Source: UBA4416 sp964541155
GTDB lineage: Bacteria; Bacteroidota; Bacteroidia; B-17B0; Aurantibacillaceae
DNA length: 64,000 nt
Direction of reading: 5' to 3'
Assembly: GCA_964541155.1 (NCBI GenBank)
Contig: CAZIPC010000003.1
Coordinates: forward strand, 124,001 to 188,000
Shown piece after piece: positions 44,503 through 52,170 of the stretch (position 1 is the stretch's first letter; every line of letters starts with the position of its first letter). A program made the translations under genes and the position numbers. A model generated the notes under the pieces. It was not told the origin of the DNA and did no database searches. It saw nothing but the letters and a program-made list of their open reading frames with translations.

Positions 44503-45647
44503 TCTTTTATCTTACTTATAACGATTTACCTAATGGCATTTTTAGTAGCCAAGTTATAGATGTTATAAAATATTTAAATCATAATTTTAAATCAAATATT
44601 AAGTTAATTTCTTTTATTTCAATCAGAAATTTTTTTTCTAACAGAAAAAAAATTAAAAATGAAATTCCAAATGCCATTATATTACCTATGTTTCCTGGCT
44701 TTTATAATTGGAAATATAATATATGGCTTTTGAAACTATTTGTTTTATTTAAAAAACCACATTCTATTATTGGAAGAAGTGTTTTAGCAACGCAATTGGC
44801 ATTACAGTTAAAAAAAGATAATTATATTAAAACTGTTATATATGATGGTAGAGGTGCAATTTCAGAAGAATGGAAAGAATATAAAGTAGTTGCAGATTTA
44901 AATTTATTAAATGATATTCATAAGTTAGAAATGCATGCTGTTTTAAATTCAGATTTTTGTATTGCTGTTTCTGATAAATTAATTAAATATTGGAGATATA
45001 AATTTGAATACGAAAAAAATAATTATGTTGTTATACCTTGCACATTAAATACTCATTACGAAAAAATTTCTATTTCAGATCATATAATAGCCTCATCAAA
45101 AATAAACTTAGATATTTCTATTGATGATATTTGCTTTGTTTATAGCGGTTCTACAGCTTCTTGGCAATCATTTAATTTAATTTACGATTTTATAAAGCCT
45201 ATATTAAGGTCTGGTATGAAATATAAAATAATTTTTTTATGTGAAACAAATAAATATATAGATAAATTAAAAAAAGAATTTACTACACAAATAATATGTA
45301 AACAAGTTAATCCTATTGATGTTTCTAAATATTTATTAGCAGCCGATTATGGTATTTTAATCAGAGAGCATTCTGTTACTAATCAAGTTGCTTCTCCTGT
45401 AAAATTTGCAGAGTATTTGGCATGTGGCTTAAAAATTTGTATTTCTGATAATTTAGGAGATTATTCTAGTTTAATTAAAGATAACACTATATTAGGACAT
45501 GTATTAAATAATAGTTTAATAAATTACTCTAATGTTTTAGTTGAAGATAAAATTAAAATTAAAAATTTTGGTATTACTACCTTCTCAAAAAATAGTTTTA
45601 ATAAAGCTTATCAAATTTTAATAAATAATATTAATGCATGTAAATAG
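44499..45647 (+). CDS. GT-B glycosyltransferase (family 4-like)
   Basis: A 382-residue protein. The N-terminal half includes VIYDGRGAISEEWKEY and IAVSDKLIKYW; the C-terminal half has a GT4-type core, ICFVYSGSTASWQSFNLI, LLAADYGILIREHSVTNQ and SPVKFAEYLACGLKICIS, the last being the diphosphate-sugar-binding segment. It overlaps the WecB-like gene by 4 nt and the methyltransferase gene by 14 nt. Sugar and acceptor unknown. Confidence 0.8.
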   Translation: MIFYLTYNDLPNGIFSSQVIDVIKYLNHNFKSNIKLISFISIRNFFSNRKKIKNEIPNAIILPMFPGFYNWKYNIWLLKLFVLFKKPHSIIGRSVLATQLALQLKKDNYIKTVIYDGRGAISEEWKEYKVVADLNLLNDIHKLEMHAVLNSDFCIAVSDKLIKYWRYKFEYEKNNYVVIPCTLNTHYEKISISDHIIASSKINLDISIDDICFVYSGSTASWQSFNLIYDFIKPILRSGMKYKIIFLCETNKYIDKLKKEFTTQIICKQVNPIDVSKYLLAADYGILIREHSVTNQVASPVKFAEYLACGLKICISDNLGDYSSLIKDNTILGHVLNNSLINYSNVLVEDKIKIKNFGITTFSKNSFNKAYQILINNINACK

Positions 45648-46527
45648 TTTAAAAGATATCTTAAAAGATAATTCTGTACCAGAAAGTAATTCTAAGTTAT
45701 TTAATTTTACAGAAGAGTCAAAATCTGCTAATTTTTATAAAAAACAATTTTCTTCTTCAGGTAATGAAATGAAAGAGGAAAATCCTGATTTTAGTAAGGT
45801 GCCACAAGAGATGAATGAACTCATATCCTTTTTAAAAACTAATGTTTCTGATGATTCTCTTATTATTGAATTAGGAGGGAGTAGATATCAACATAGAAGT
45901 GGTTATCCAAATTTTTATTTTAAAAACTATATTCCATTAGATATTTCATATACTAGCATTAAAGCATATGTAGATATGTATAATAAATATGGCATTGTAG
46001 CAGATGCCTGTAAGTTGCCTTTTAAAAATAATTCAATTGATGTTATTTTTACACATACATTTTTAGAGCATCCACTTAAACCTGAAAACGTATTAAAAGA
46101 AATTGATAGAGTTTTAAAGCCAGGCGGTTATGTTATTCATTCAGACGCTTGGAATTGCAGATGGTGGCAATGTTATGGAATAGTGGGGATAAAAAAAAAC
46201 AGACCGTTAACAATTAAAGAAGCTACAATTATTATTTTAGCCAAAATCACAGAGTTTAAATTAATAAGACTGCCATTCATTGTTTTAAAACGTTTATATA
46301 GACTTACTTTTTTTTCTTATAAAAAACATATAAACCTAAAATATAAGAAATTAAACCCTAATTATGATCTTCATCTTTACTCTGATGAAGATGCTGCATC
46401 ATCTATCGATCCTGTTAATGTTATGTTGTTTTATGAATCAAGAAATTACAAGAATATCCCTCAATTAACTTTTATTCAAAAGTTATTTTTCAAGCACCCA
46501 ACCCTTTTTTTTCAAAAATCTAATTAA
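45634..46527 (+). CDS. Class I SAM-dependent methyltransferase, end of the long operon
   Basis: A 297-residue methyltransferase: LIIELGGSRYQHRSGYPN is motif I (less glycine-rich than usual), YIPLDISYTSIKAYV the acid strand, CKLPFKNNSIDVIFTHTFLE motif II, and RVLKPGGYVIHSDAWNC motif III. It overlaps the glycosyltransferase gene by 14 nt and is the last plus-strand gene of the block; the next gene is convergent only 4 nt away with no strong terminator between. It may act on a sugar or chain end, consistent with the Wzt C-terminal domain. Confidence 0.85.
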   Translation: MHVNSLKDILKDNSVPESNSKLFNFTEESKSANFYKKQFSSSGNEMKEENPDFSKVPQEMNELISFLKTNVSDDSLIIELGGSRYQHRSGYPNFYFKNYIPLDISYTSIKAYVDMYNKYGIVADACKLPFKNNSIDVIFTHTFLEHPLKPENVLKEIDRVLKPGGYVIHSDAWNCRWWQCYGIVGIKKNRPLTIKEATIIILAKITEFKLIRLPFIVLKRLYRLTFFSYKKHINLKYKKLNPNYDLHLYSDEDAASSIDPVNVMLFYESRNYKNIPQLTFIQKLFFKHPTLFFQKSN

Positions 46528-46531
46528 TTGT

Positions 46532-47656
46532 TTAATAAAATTTAGATTTTAGTTTTATAAATTTATTTTCAAAAAAATAAAAAGATATACTTGCTATCAT
46601 AATTGTTATCAATACTGTAAAAAAATAAAGAACAATATTTATACTAAATTCTGATGAATTTTTCATGTAGTTTTTACAAAAATAAATCAATATGGGTATC
46701 ACCATAAAGTGATACATATATATACCATATGATATCTTACCCAAAAAATTCATAATACTATTCTCTAAAATAAAATTATTGCTTTGTTGAGATATATTAA
46801 TAATAATTATTAAAAATAGAAATGAATAAGCTAAATGCATACCATCTTGTAAATAATCAGGTATAATTATTATTAATAATGGAATAAAAATGATTGATAC
46901 AAATAATAAATACTTGTTGATGATGTATGTTACTATATTACTTTTTATAAATAACAAGTAGGCTCCAATTCCACCTACAGCCATACATTCAAATTTCGAC
47001 ATTGCTATTAATGATTTAAATGAAATATACCACCTGGTTTGTGAGTATAAAGGTGCTACCATTAATACTATTATCTTTATTAAGATGATAGCAAATAATA
47101 TTATTATTAAAGATTTTAAAACATTCTTACTTTTAGATATTATCCATGGCCAAACAATATAAAATTGTTCCTCTACACCAATTGACCATGCTTGACCAAT
47201 ATTTGGAACAGCCTGAAATAATGAGAAAGCAATATTTGGTAAAATAAATATATATAGTAATAAATTAGAATTAAAATGAGCCAAGAAATTTCTTTCAAAA
47301 TAAGGAATTGTAAATATTGAAAAATTAGGAAGTACAAAAAATCCTATAATCAATATCAGATAATAGAGTGGCCAAATCCTTAAAATTCGTCTTACATAAA
47401 AATGTTTAATTGAAATGTTCTTCGATATTTTCTTTTCAACTAGCAATAAATAAGTAATTAAAAACCCACTAAGCACAAAAAAAAAGTACACTCCAATTCC
47501 ACCTAAATTAAAAATTAAGGAATTTTTCCAATAATTTTTCATGTCAAAATTTCCTTTTAATAATTCTATATGAGTTATTATAACAGCTAAAGCAGCTAAA
47601 AATCTTAGTCCATTGATTCCAGAAAAATAAACATCTTTAGGTGTAGCTGTATTCAT
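46532..47656 (-). CDS. Acyltransferase family 3 membrane protein
   Basis: A 374-residue polytopic membrane protein: INGLRFLAALAVIITHIELL at the N terminus (conserved Arg and His) and AWSIGVEEQFYIVWPWIIS in the middle, plus about ten spans. It is on the opposite strand to the operon and faces it tail to tail with 4 nt between. A TATTTTTG element (47680-47687, minus) lies 23 nt before the start. It probably O-acylates the same or another exported glycan. Confidence 0.9.
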   Translation of the reverse strand: MNTATPKDVYFSGINGLRFLAALAVIITHIELLKGNFDMKNYWKNSLIFNLGGIGVYFFFVLSGFLITYLLLVEKKISKNISIKHFYVRRILRIWPLYYLILIIGFFVLPNFSIFTIPYFERNFLAHFNSNLLLYIFILPNIAFSLFQAVPNIGQAWSIGVEEQFYIVWPWIISKSKNVLKSLIIILFAIILIKIIVLMVAPLYSQTRWYISFKSLIAMSKFECMAVGGIGAYLLFIKSNIVTYIINKYLLFVSIIFIPLLIIIIPDYLQDGMHLAYSFLFLIIIINISQQSNNFILENSIMNFLGKISYGIYMYHFMVIPILIYFCKNYMKNSSEFSINIVLYFFTVLITIMIASISFYFFENKFIKLKSKFY

Positions 47657-47679
47657 TAGATATTAAAATGTATTCAATA

Positions 47680-47687
47680 CAAAAATA
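47680..47687 (-). promoter_or_regulatory. Possible -7 element for the 46532-47656 gene
   Basis: TATTTTTG on the minus strand matches TAnnTTTG. No TTG is found 17-23 nt upstream, so only the downstream element is supported. Confidence 0.35.
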
Positions 47688-47776
47688 TCAATATTATACA
47701 AATAGAGTATTAAATTTAGGATATAACTGTCTTTCGTAATTTTTTATATTAAATAATGTTTATTTTTAAAGCTTAA

Positions 47777-49072
47777 ATGATAGATGCAATCCCGTATATA
47801 AATCAAAGTAGAAAACATTTTTGGGTTGTTTTGGCAATCTATTTTTCTATTTTTATTAATTCTTACATTTTTTTTAAAGAACCGTTTGAATTTTATATTG
47901 GCTATTTAATATACATCGTTTTATTACCTGGCTTTATTTTTAGGTATGGATTTAATAAAAATATGGTTTATATTTTTTTAATTCTTTTTATAACAGGTAT
48001 AGTTCATGTTTTAATTGGTAATAACACTTCTGCTCAATTTTTTAAAGTTTATCTAGGATTGTTTTTATCTTATTTTTTTTATTACTATGTTATTTTAGAA
48101 TTAGATTTTGATATTGATCAATTGTTTAGATGGTATTTGAAGGGATCATATTTTGCATCAATAATTGGCGTAATACAATTTATTTCATTTAAATTAAATT
48201 TCAAACCCGGTTATAATTTTAACTGGATTTTAAATAAATGGAGTTTTATTGCAGGTGGAAATTTCGGAATTCGTGTAAATTCAATTTTCGCAGAACCTAC
48301 ACATCTTGGAGCTGTATTATCTGCCTCTTTTTTTGTTTCTCTTTATAATGTTATTTCCAGAAATTCATATGGTTTGTCAAAATTTCAAAGTTTTGTCATT
48401 ATTATTGTTTATCTCCTTTCTTTCTCTGGATTAGGACAGGTAGGAGTTTTCCTCACGCTTATTTTTTTGGCTGTTAGTTATGGGTTAGTAAGGTATATAA
48501 TAATATTGGTGCCAATTATTTTTTATGCTTTTAACTTTATGTATGATAATGTTAACGAATTTAAAATGCGTGTAGATAGCACATTTGGTTTATTTTTCGG
48601 AAATGAAAAATTCGAATTAGGGGTTACTCATGGTTCTTCATTTATATTATATAATAATTATGTTGTAGCTTTCGAAAACTTTAAATCAAATTTTTTATTT
48701 GGTTCAGGGGTGGGTTCGCATCCTACAGCCTTTGATAAATATTCATTAGCTAAAGATATCAAAGTATGGGGGTTTAATTTAAATTCAGCAGATGCAAATT
48801 CTATGTTTTTAAGGCTCGTTTCAGAGACTGGAGTTTTTGGAGTTGGAATTTTTTTGATATTAATTTTTAAATGTTATGTCAAGCGAGATGATAATTACCC
48901 TACATTTCATTGGTTAGTAAGTAACTCTATCTTAATTATGATATTACTTAATTTATTTAGACAAGGGCATTATTTTTTAAATGGCTTTCCATTTTTTGTA
49001 ATACTTTATTATTTTAATTCAGTATCATACAAAGCGTATAAAGAGTCAAATCAATTACTTGCAAGCCAATAA
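47777..49072 (+). CDS. Wzy/WaaL-type O-antigen polymerase or ligase
   Basis: A 431-residue protein of about 11-12 hydrophobic spans. A large extracytoplasmic loop precedes LFGSGVGSHPTAFDKY, a motif typical of the O-antigen ligase/polymerase superfamily (WaaL, Wzy and related), and AEPTHLGAVLSASFFVSLY is another family segment. It acts in the inner membrane on lipid-linked glycans in the periplasm. Its own upstream region begins after the divergent acyltransferase gene. With an ABC exporter nearby, a ligase role is plausible; with the Wzc-type kinase, a polymerase role is equally so. Confidence 0.75.
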   Translation: MIDAIPYINQSRKHFWVVLAIYFSIFINSYIFFKEPFEFYIGYLIYIVLLPGFIFRYGFNKNMVYIFLILFITGIVHVLIGNNTSAQFFKVYLGLFLSYFFYYYVILELDFDIDQLFRWYLKGSYFASIIGVIQFISFKLNFKPGYNFNWILNKWSFIAGGNFGIRVNSIFAEPTHLGAVLSASFFVSLYNVISRNSYGLSKFQSFVIIIVYLLSFSGLGQVGVFLTLIFLAVSYGLVRYIIILVPIIFYAFNFMYDNVNEFKMRVDSTFGLFFGNEKFELGVTHGSSFILYNNYVVAFENFKSNFLFGSGVGSHPTAFDKYSLAKDIKVWGFNLNSADANSMFLRLVSETGVFGVGIFLILIFKCYVKRDDNYPTFHWLVSNSILIMILLNLFRQGHYFLNGFPFFVILYYFNSVSYKAYKESNQLLASQ

Positions 49073-49092
49073 TTATTTTTTGAGGAATAAAA

Positions 49093-49117
49093 TATTAATA
49101 TTTAATTAATATTAATA
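49093..49117. terminator. AT-only palindrome between convergent genes
   Basis: TATTAATATT, a 5-nt loop and AATATTAATA: a 10-bp A/T stem lying between the stop codons of the Wzy/WaaL-like gene and the T9SS gene (it overlaps the latter stop). Possible weak bidirectional terminator; low G+C makes it uncertain. Confidence 0.35.
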
Positions 49118-51721
49118 TATAATTTTTCTAGTAATTTGTTCATCATTGGATTGTATAATCAGCAAGTAAAGTCCATTACTTTTATCCAATGGCATTTCAA
49201 TTCGATCATTAGTCACATTTAAATTCAAAGGTGATATAACCTCTTGGCCAGACAAATTTAATATCGATATTTTAACTGGAGTTTCTTTTAGCATATCAAA
49301 TTTAATAACGATGCCAGAAGATGTATTATAAATACTCGTGTTTTCATTTAATTGATTAGTATTTATACTATTCGAATTAATAAATTCATTTTTGTTGTTA
49401 GAAAAATGAACAACAAAATGATAGTCTTTTTGAACATCATCACAATAAAAACTATAATCTTGATTTTTCATCAAATCAATTAATTTTCCTGTTTTTAAAT
49501 CTTCTAAAAGTACTGTGTTATATTTTGAAAAATTTGTTAATCCATTTACCTTAAGATGATGCAATCCATATACTCCACTTTTAATAGTTAAAGACACGTC
49601 TTTTTTATAATCAGTTCCGTTTAAAGTATTTTTAAGCATCATTACATTATCAGCACTAGTTGACCAAATATTATCCGCATCATCATAAGGTGATGCTAGG
49701 AACGACAAATCTTTATCTATGTCAAAATTATCAGTAAAATTATCATTAAAATCTATAGTAGTGTTTCCACCTAATCCGTTAACGTTATTATAAACATTAA
49801 ATGTTAAAGAATTTGGGTTTATACCTCTTAAAATATTAGGCAAAGAGCTTGTATTTTTACAAGCTTCAGTAAATAAAATGTTGCCACTTGAAGTTGCATT
49901 ACAAAAAAATCCTTGATTAGGAGCAATAACACCACCGTTAGGATCTGTTGAGTATGCGCCGCTTTCTAGTAAAATTAAAAAACTTGAATTTAAATTTCCA
50001 GATGCAGCTACTACAGAGCTATAAGTGATTGGACAACCATACGGATTTCCAACTAAATTGTAACCATTTCCAGTACCTCCAGAGGTAATAGGAAAGGTTA
50101 TATTGCCATAATTTGGCGTCCCTACACTGTTATAAATTAACGGAGCTGTTAGCCCTGTCGTATTATTATCAGCCATCCAAACCATAAAGCCTTTACCTGG
50201 TGTTAATATGGTTGAAGTAGTTGTGATATTTGTATATGCTCCTGATGCCGTATTGTATATTCTAACAGATTTAAAATTTCCAGCATTACCATCGTTACCA
50301 CCAACTCCACTCATATAAAAGCGTGGGTCGTTATCCCAATCAGCTAAAGTATTGTTATTAATCGGACTCGATAACCATTGCCAACCTTTAGGAGCTGGAC
50401 CAGCAATATAACTTTCAATCTTCCAGCCTGTACCTGTTAATGAACCTCCAACTGGTCCAATTCTTCCATAACTTGTTGCTGCTGTAGCAGGAATTGTTAT
50501 CGCTCCTGATCCAGAAGTTCCAAAATTACCTGTTGTAACAGTTAATATATTTGAAATTTTAGAATTTGATGCAACACTTACTCCAGCTGAGTTCGTAGAT
50601 ATAACATCATAAAAATTAGTAGTTGACGAACCAGATAGCGTTTGGGCAGCTGCACCACTAAATTTAAATATATTACTTCTAGCATTGATCGTTCCGTTGT
50701 TAGTTAAGTTGCCTAGGATATTTACAGAGTAGTTAGAAGCAGAAGCGTCAAAAGTTCCACTATTAATCGTTAAATTTTGATTTATTTTAATATCTTTTGC
50801 TAATAAAACAGTACCGGTTCCTGATAAAATTAAATTTTTAAATGATTCGGTATTTGCCCTTGTAATAGTTTGTGTTCCGCTACCGTTAAATGTAATGTTA
50901 TTTTGATTTAATATATCGGCATCATTACTATTTAACCAATTACCACCTACTGTTAAATCAAAATTATTAAGGTCAATAGTGCTTGTAGCAACACTAGATA
51001 TAGTAAAATCATTTAACACGATTGTGTTGCTAGTAAATGTTTTTTTATACTTACCAGCTAATATTAGGTTATAATAGTTAATATTTTTAATATTAATTCC
51101 CGCAGCATTATTATTATAGTAGGCAACAGTATTACCTGTGGCAGTTGCTGTTAATACTCCAGCTCCTGAAAAATCAAGATTTACGGTTAATCTAGAATTT
51201 ATTTCATTGATCCAAAAACCTCCTAATGTAACTTTTGTTGAAGTATATACCTCTCCAAAATTATAAACTCCAGTACCACCATATAAAGTGATGTTATTAG
51301 AAAAATTTAATTTGGTTCCTGCACTAATGGTAAGAGTGCCGGTTACTACAGAAAAGGCCGAGCCTGTGATTGGTGTTGTTGAAGTAATTGTACTCGTTGC
51401 TCTTGATAAAATAGAAACATTTGTTACAGAACCACTATTTGTTATATTCCCAGAAATAGACATGGCTTGTGCATTTCCTACAATAGCACCTGTTGCTTGA
51501 ACTAACAATGTTTTACAAATACCAGTAGTAGATAAACTAATGCTATGTCCTGAATTTACAATAACATCATCATCTGCATCTGGTATCCCATTTGCATCAA
51601 ATCCTGTAACAACCCATGTTGTAGATGTACTCCAATCTCCAGAAGACAAACTTGAAAACGTAGCCGCACTTAAAAAAGTGTTGTTCACTATTAAAAATAA
51701 TATGGCTACTAACTTTTTCAT
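49112..51721 (-). CDS. Large secreted protein with T9SS type A sorting domain
   Basis: An 869-residue exported protein. A signal peptide (KKLVAILFLIVNNTFLSA) precedes a G8/beta-helix-like N-terminal region (GDWSTSTTWVVTG, DDDVIVNSGHSISLS), then Ser/Thr/Asn-rich short repeats to about 420 (NLILSGTGTVLLAKDIKI), a region around 440-620 with GWQWLSSPINNN and YNLVGNPYGCPI, and a terminal domain at about 790-869 (TPVKISILNLSGQEVI, NGLYLLIIQSNDEQITRKII) that is the type IX secretion C-terminal signal. Expected on the cell surface or released. Adhesin or matrix role is a guess. It has a consensus promoter immediately upstream. Confidence 0.88.
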   Translation of the reverse strand: MKKLVAILFLIVNNTFLSAATFSSLSSGDWSTSTTWVVTGFDANGIPDADDDVIVNSGHSISLSTTGICKTLLVQATGAIVGNAQAMSISGNITNSGSVTNVSILSRATSTITSTTPITGSAFSVVTGTLTISAGTKLNFSNNITLYGGTGVYNFGEVYTSTKVTLGGFWINEINSRLTVNLDFSGAGVLTATATGNTVAYYNNNAAGINIKNINYYNLILAGKYKKTFTSNTIVLNDFTISSVATSTIDLNNFDLTVGGNWLNSNDADILNQNNITFNGSGTQTITRANTESFKNLILSGTGTVLLAKDIKINQNLTINSGTFDASASNYSVNILGNLTNNGTINARSNIFKFSGAAAQTLSGSSTTNFYDVISTNSAGVSVASNSKISNILTVTTGNFGTSGSGAITIPATAATSYGRIGPVGGSLTGTGWKIESYIAGPAPKGWQWLSSPINNNTLADWDNDPRFYMSGVGGNDGNAGNFKSVRIYNTASGAYTNITTTSTILTPGKGFMVWMADNNTTGLTAPLIYNSVGTPNYGNITFPITSGGTGNGYNLVGNPYGCPITYSSVVAASGNLNSSFLILLESGAYSTDPNGGVIAPNQGFFCNATSSGNILFTEACKNTSSLPNILRGINPNSLTFNVYNNVNGLGGNTTIDFNDNFTDNFDIDKDLSFLASPYDDADNIWSTSADNVMMLKNTLNGTDYKKDVSLTIKSGVYGLHHLKVNGLTNFSKYNTVLLEDLKTGKLIDLMKNQDYSFYCDDVQKDYHFVVHFSNNKNEFINSNSINTNQLNENTSIYNTSSGIVIKFDMLKETPVKISILNLSGQEVISPLNLNVTNDRIEMPLDKSNGLYLLIIQSNDEQITRKIIY

Positions 51722-51729
51722 TTCTATAA

Positions 51730-51759
51730 CAAAGATAAAAATAAAAAGATTTTTTGCAA
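51730..51759 (-). promoter_or_regulatory. Promoter of the T9SS-exported protein gene
   Basis: On the minus strand TTG (51759-51757), exactly 19 nt, then TATCTTTG (51737-51730), a full consensus match. The element ends 8 nt before the ATG at 51721, so the transcript would have almost no 5' leader. Confidence 0.65.
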
Positions 51760-51780
51760 TAAAAACTTTACCTTTTTTAC

Positions 51781-51831
51781 AAAAAGATTTTAAATAAATA
51801 AGCCAACGGCTTATTTATTTAAAATCTTTTT
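51781..51831 (-). terminator. Long perfect hairpin terminating the DUF3467 gene
   Basis: A 24-bp perfect inverted repeat (51781-51804 with 51808-51831) with a 3-nt loop; the outer part is A/T runs, the core AAGCC/GGCTT. The right arm reaches into the DUF3467 stop codon (51830-51832). On the minus strand it ends with CTTTTT, as in an intrinsic terminator. Confidence 0.8.
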
Positions 51832-52141
51832 AAGCTTGTGCGGTTGGACCTCCAAAATTTAATGGCAAGGCATTCATTTCACTATCTTTTATTTTGCCAT
51901 GCATTTGTTCAAAACGTTGAACATTATCAGCTAAGGCTTTCATCAAGCGTTTAGCATGTTGTGGCGTTAACACAACTCGAGATTTAACTTTTGCTTTAGG
52001 AACTCCAGGCATAACTTTAATAAAATCTACCACAAACTCTGTTGGAGAATGCGTAATAATTGCAAGGTTTGAATATATTCCTTCCGCAATCTCTTCAGAA
52101 AGCTCGATATTTAGTTGGTTTTCAGGATTTTGATTTTCCAT
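51830..52141 (-). CDS. DUF3467 family small protein
   Basis: A 103-residue acidic cytoplasmic protein matching DUF3467: LNIELSEEIAEGIYSNLAII, HSPTEFVVDFIKVMPGVP, KAKVKSRVVLTPQHAKRLMK, and a C-terminal NFGGPTA. The family is widespread in Bacteroidota with no known function to my knowledge. It lies 29 nt downstream of htpG on the same strand and may be co-transcribed; a strong hairpin overlaps its stop codon. Confidence 0.88.
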   Translation of the reverse strand: MENQNPENQLNIELSEEIAEGIYSNLAIITHSPTEFVVDFIKVMPGVPKAKVKSRVVLTPQHAKRLMKALADNVQRFEQMHGKIKDSEMNALPLNFGGPTAQA

Positions 52142-52170
52142 GATTGTTTTTTATTAAAGTTAATATTTAT

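Noticed and set aside
16521..46527. CRISPR array, insertion sequence or integrase in the polysaccharide block
   Set aside because: No evenly spaced direct repeats, transposase-like proteins or terminal inverted repeats were found; low complexity is due to the high A+T content.
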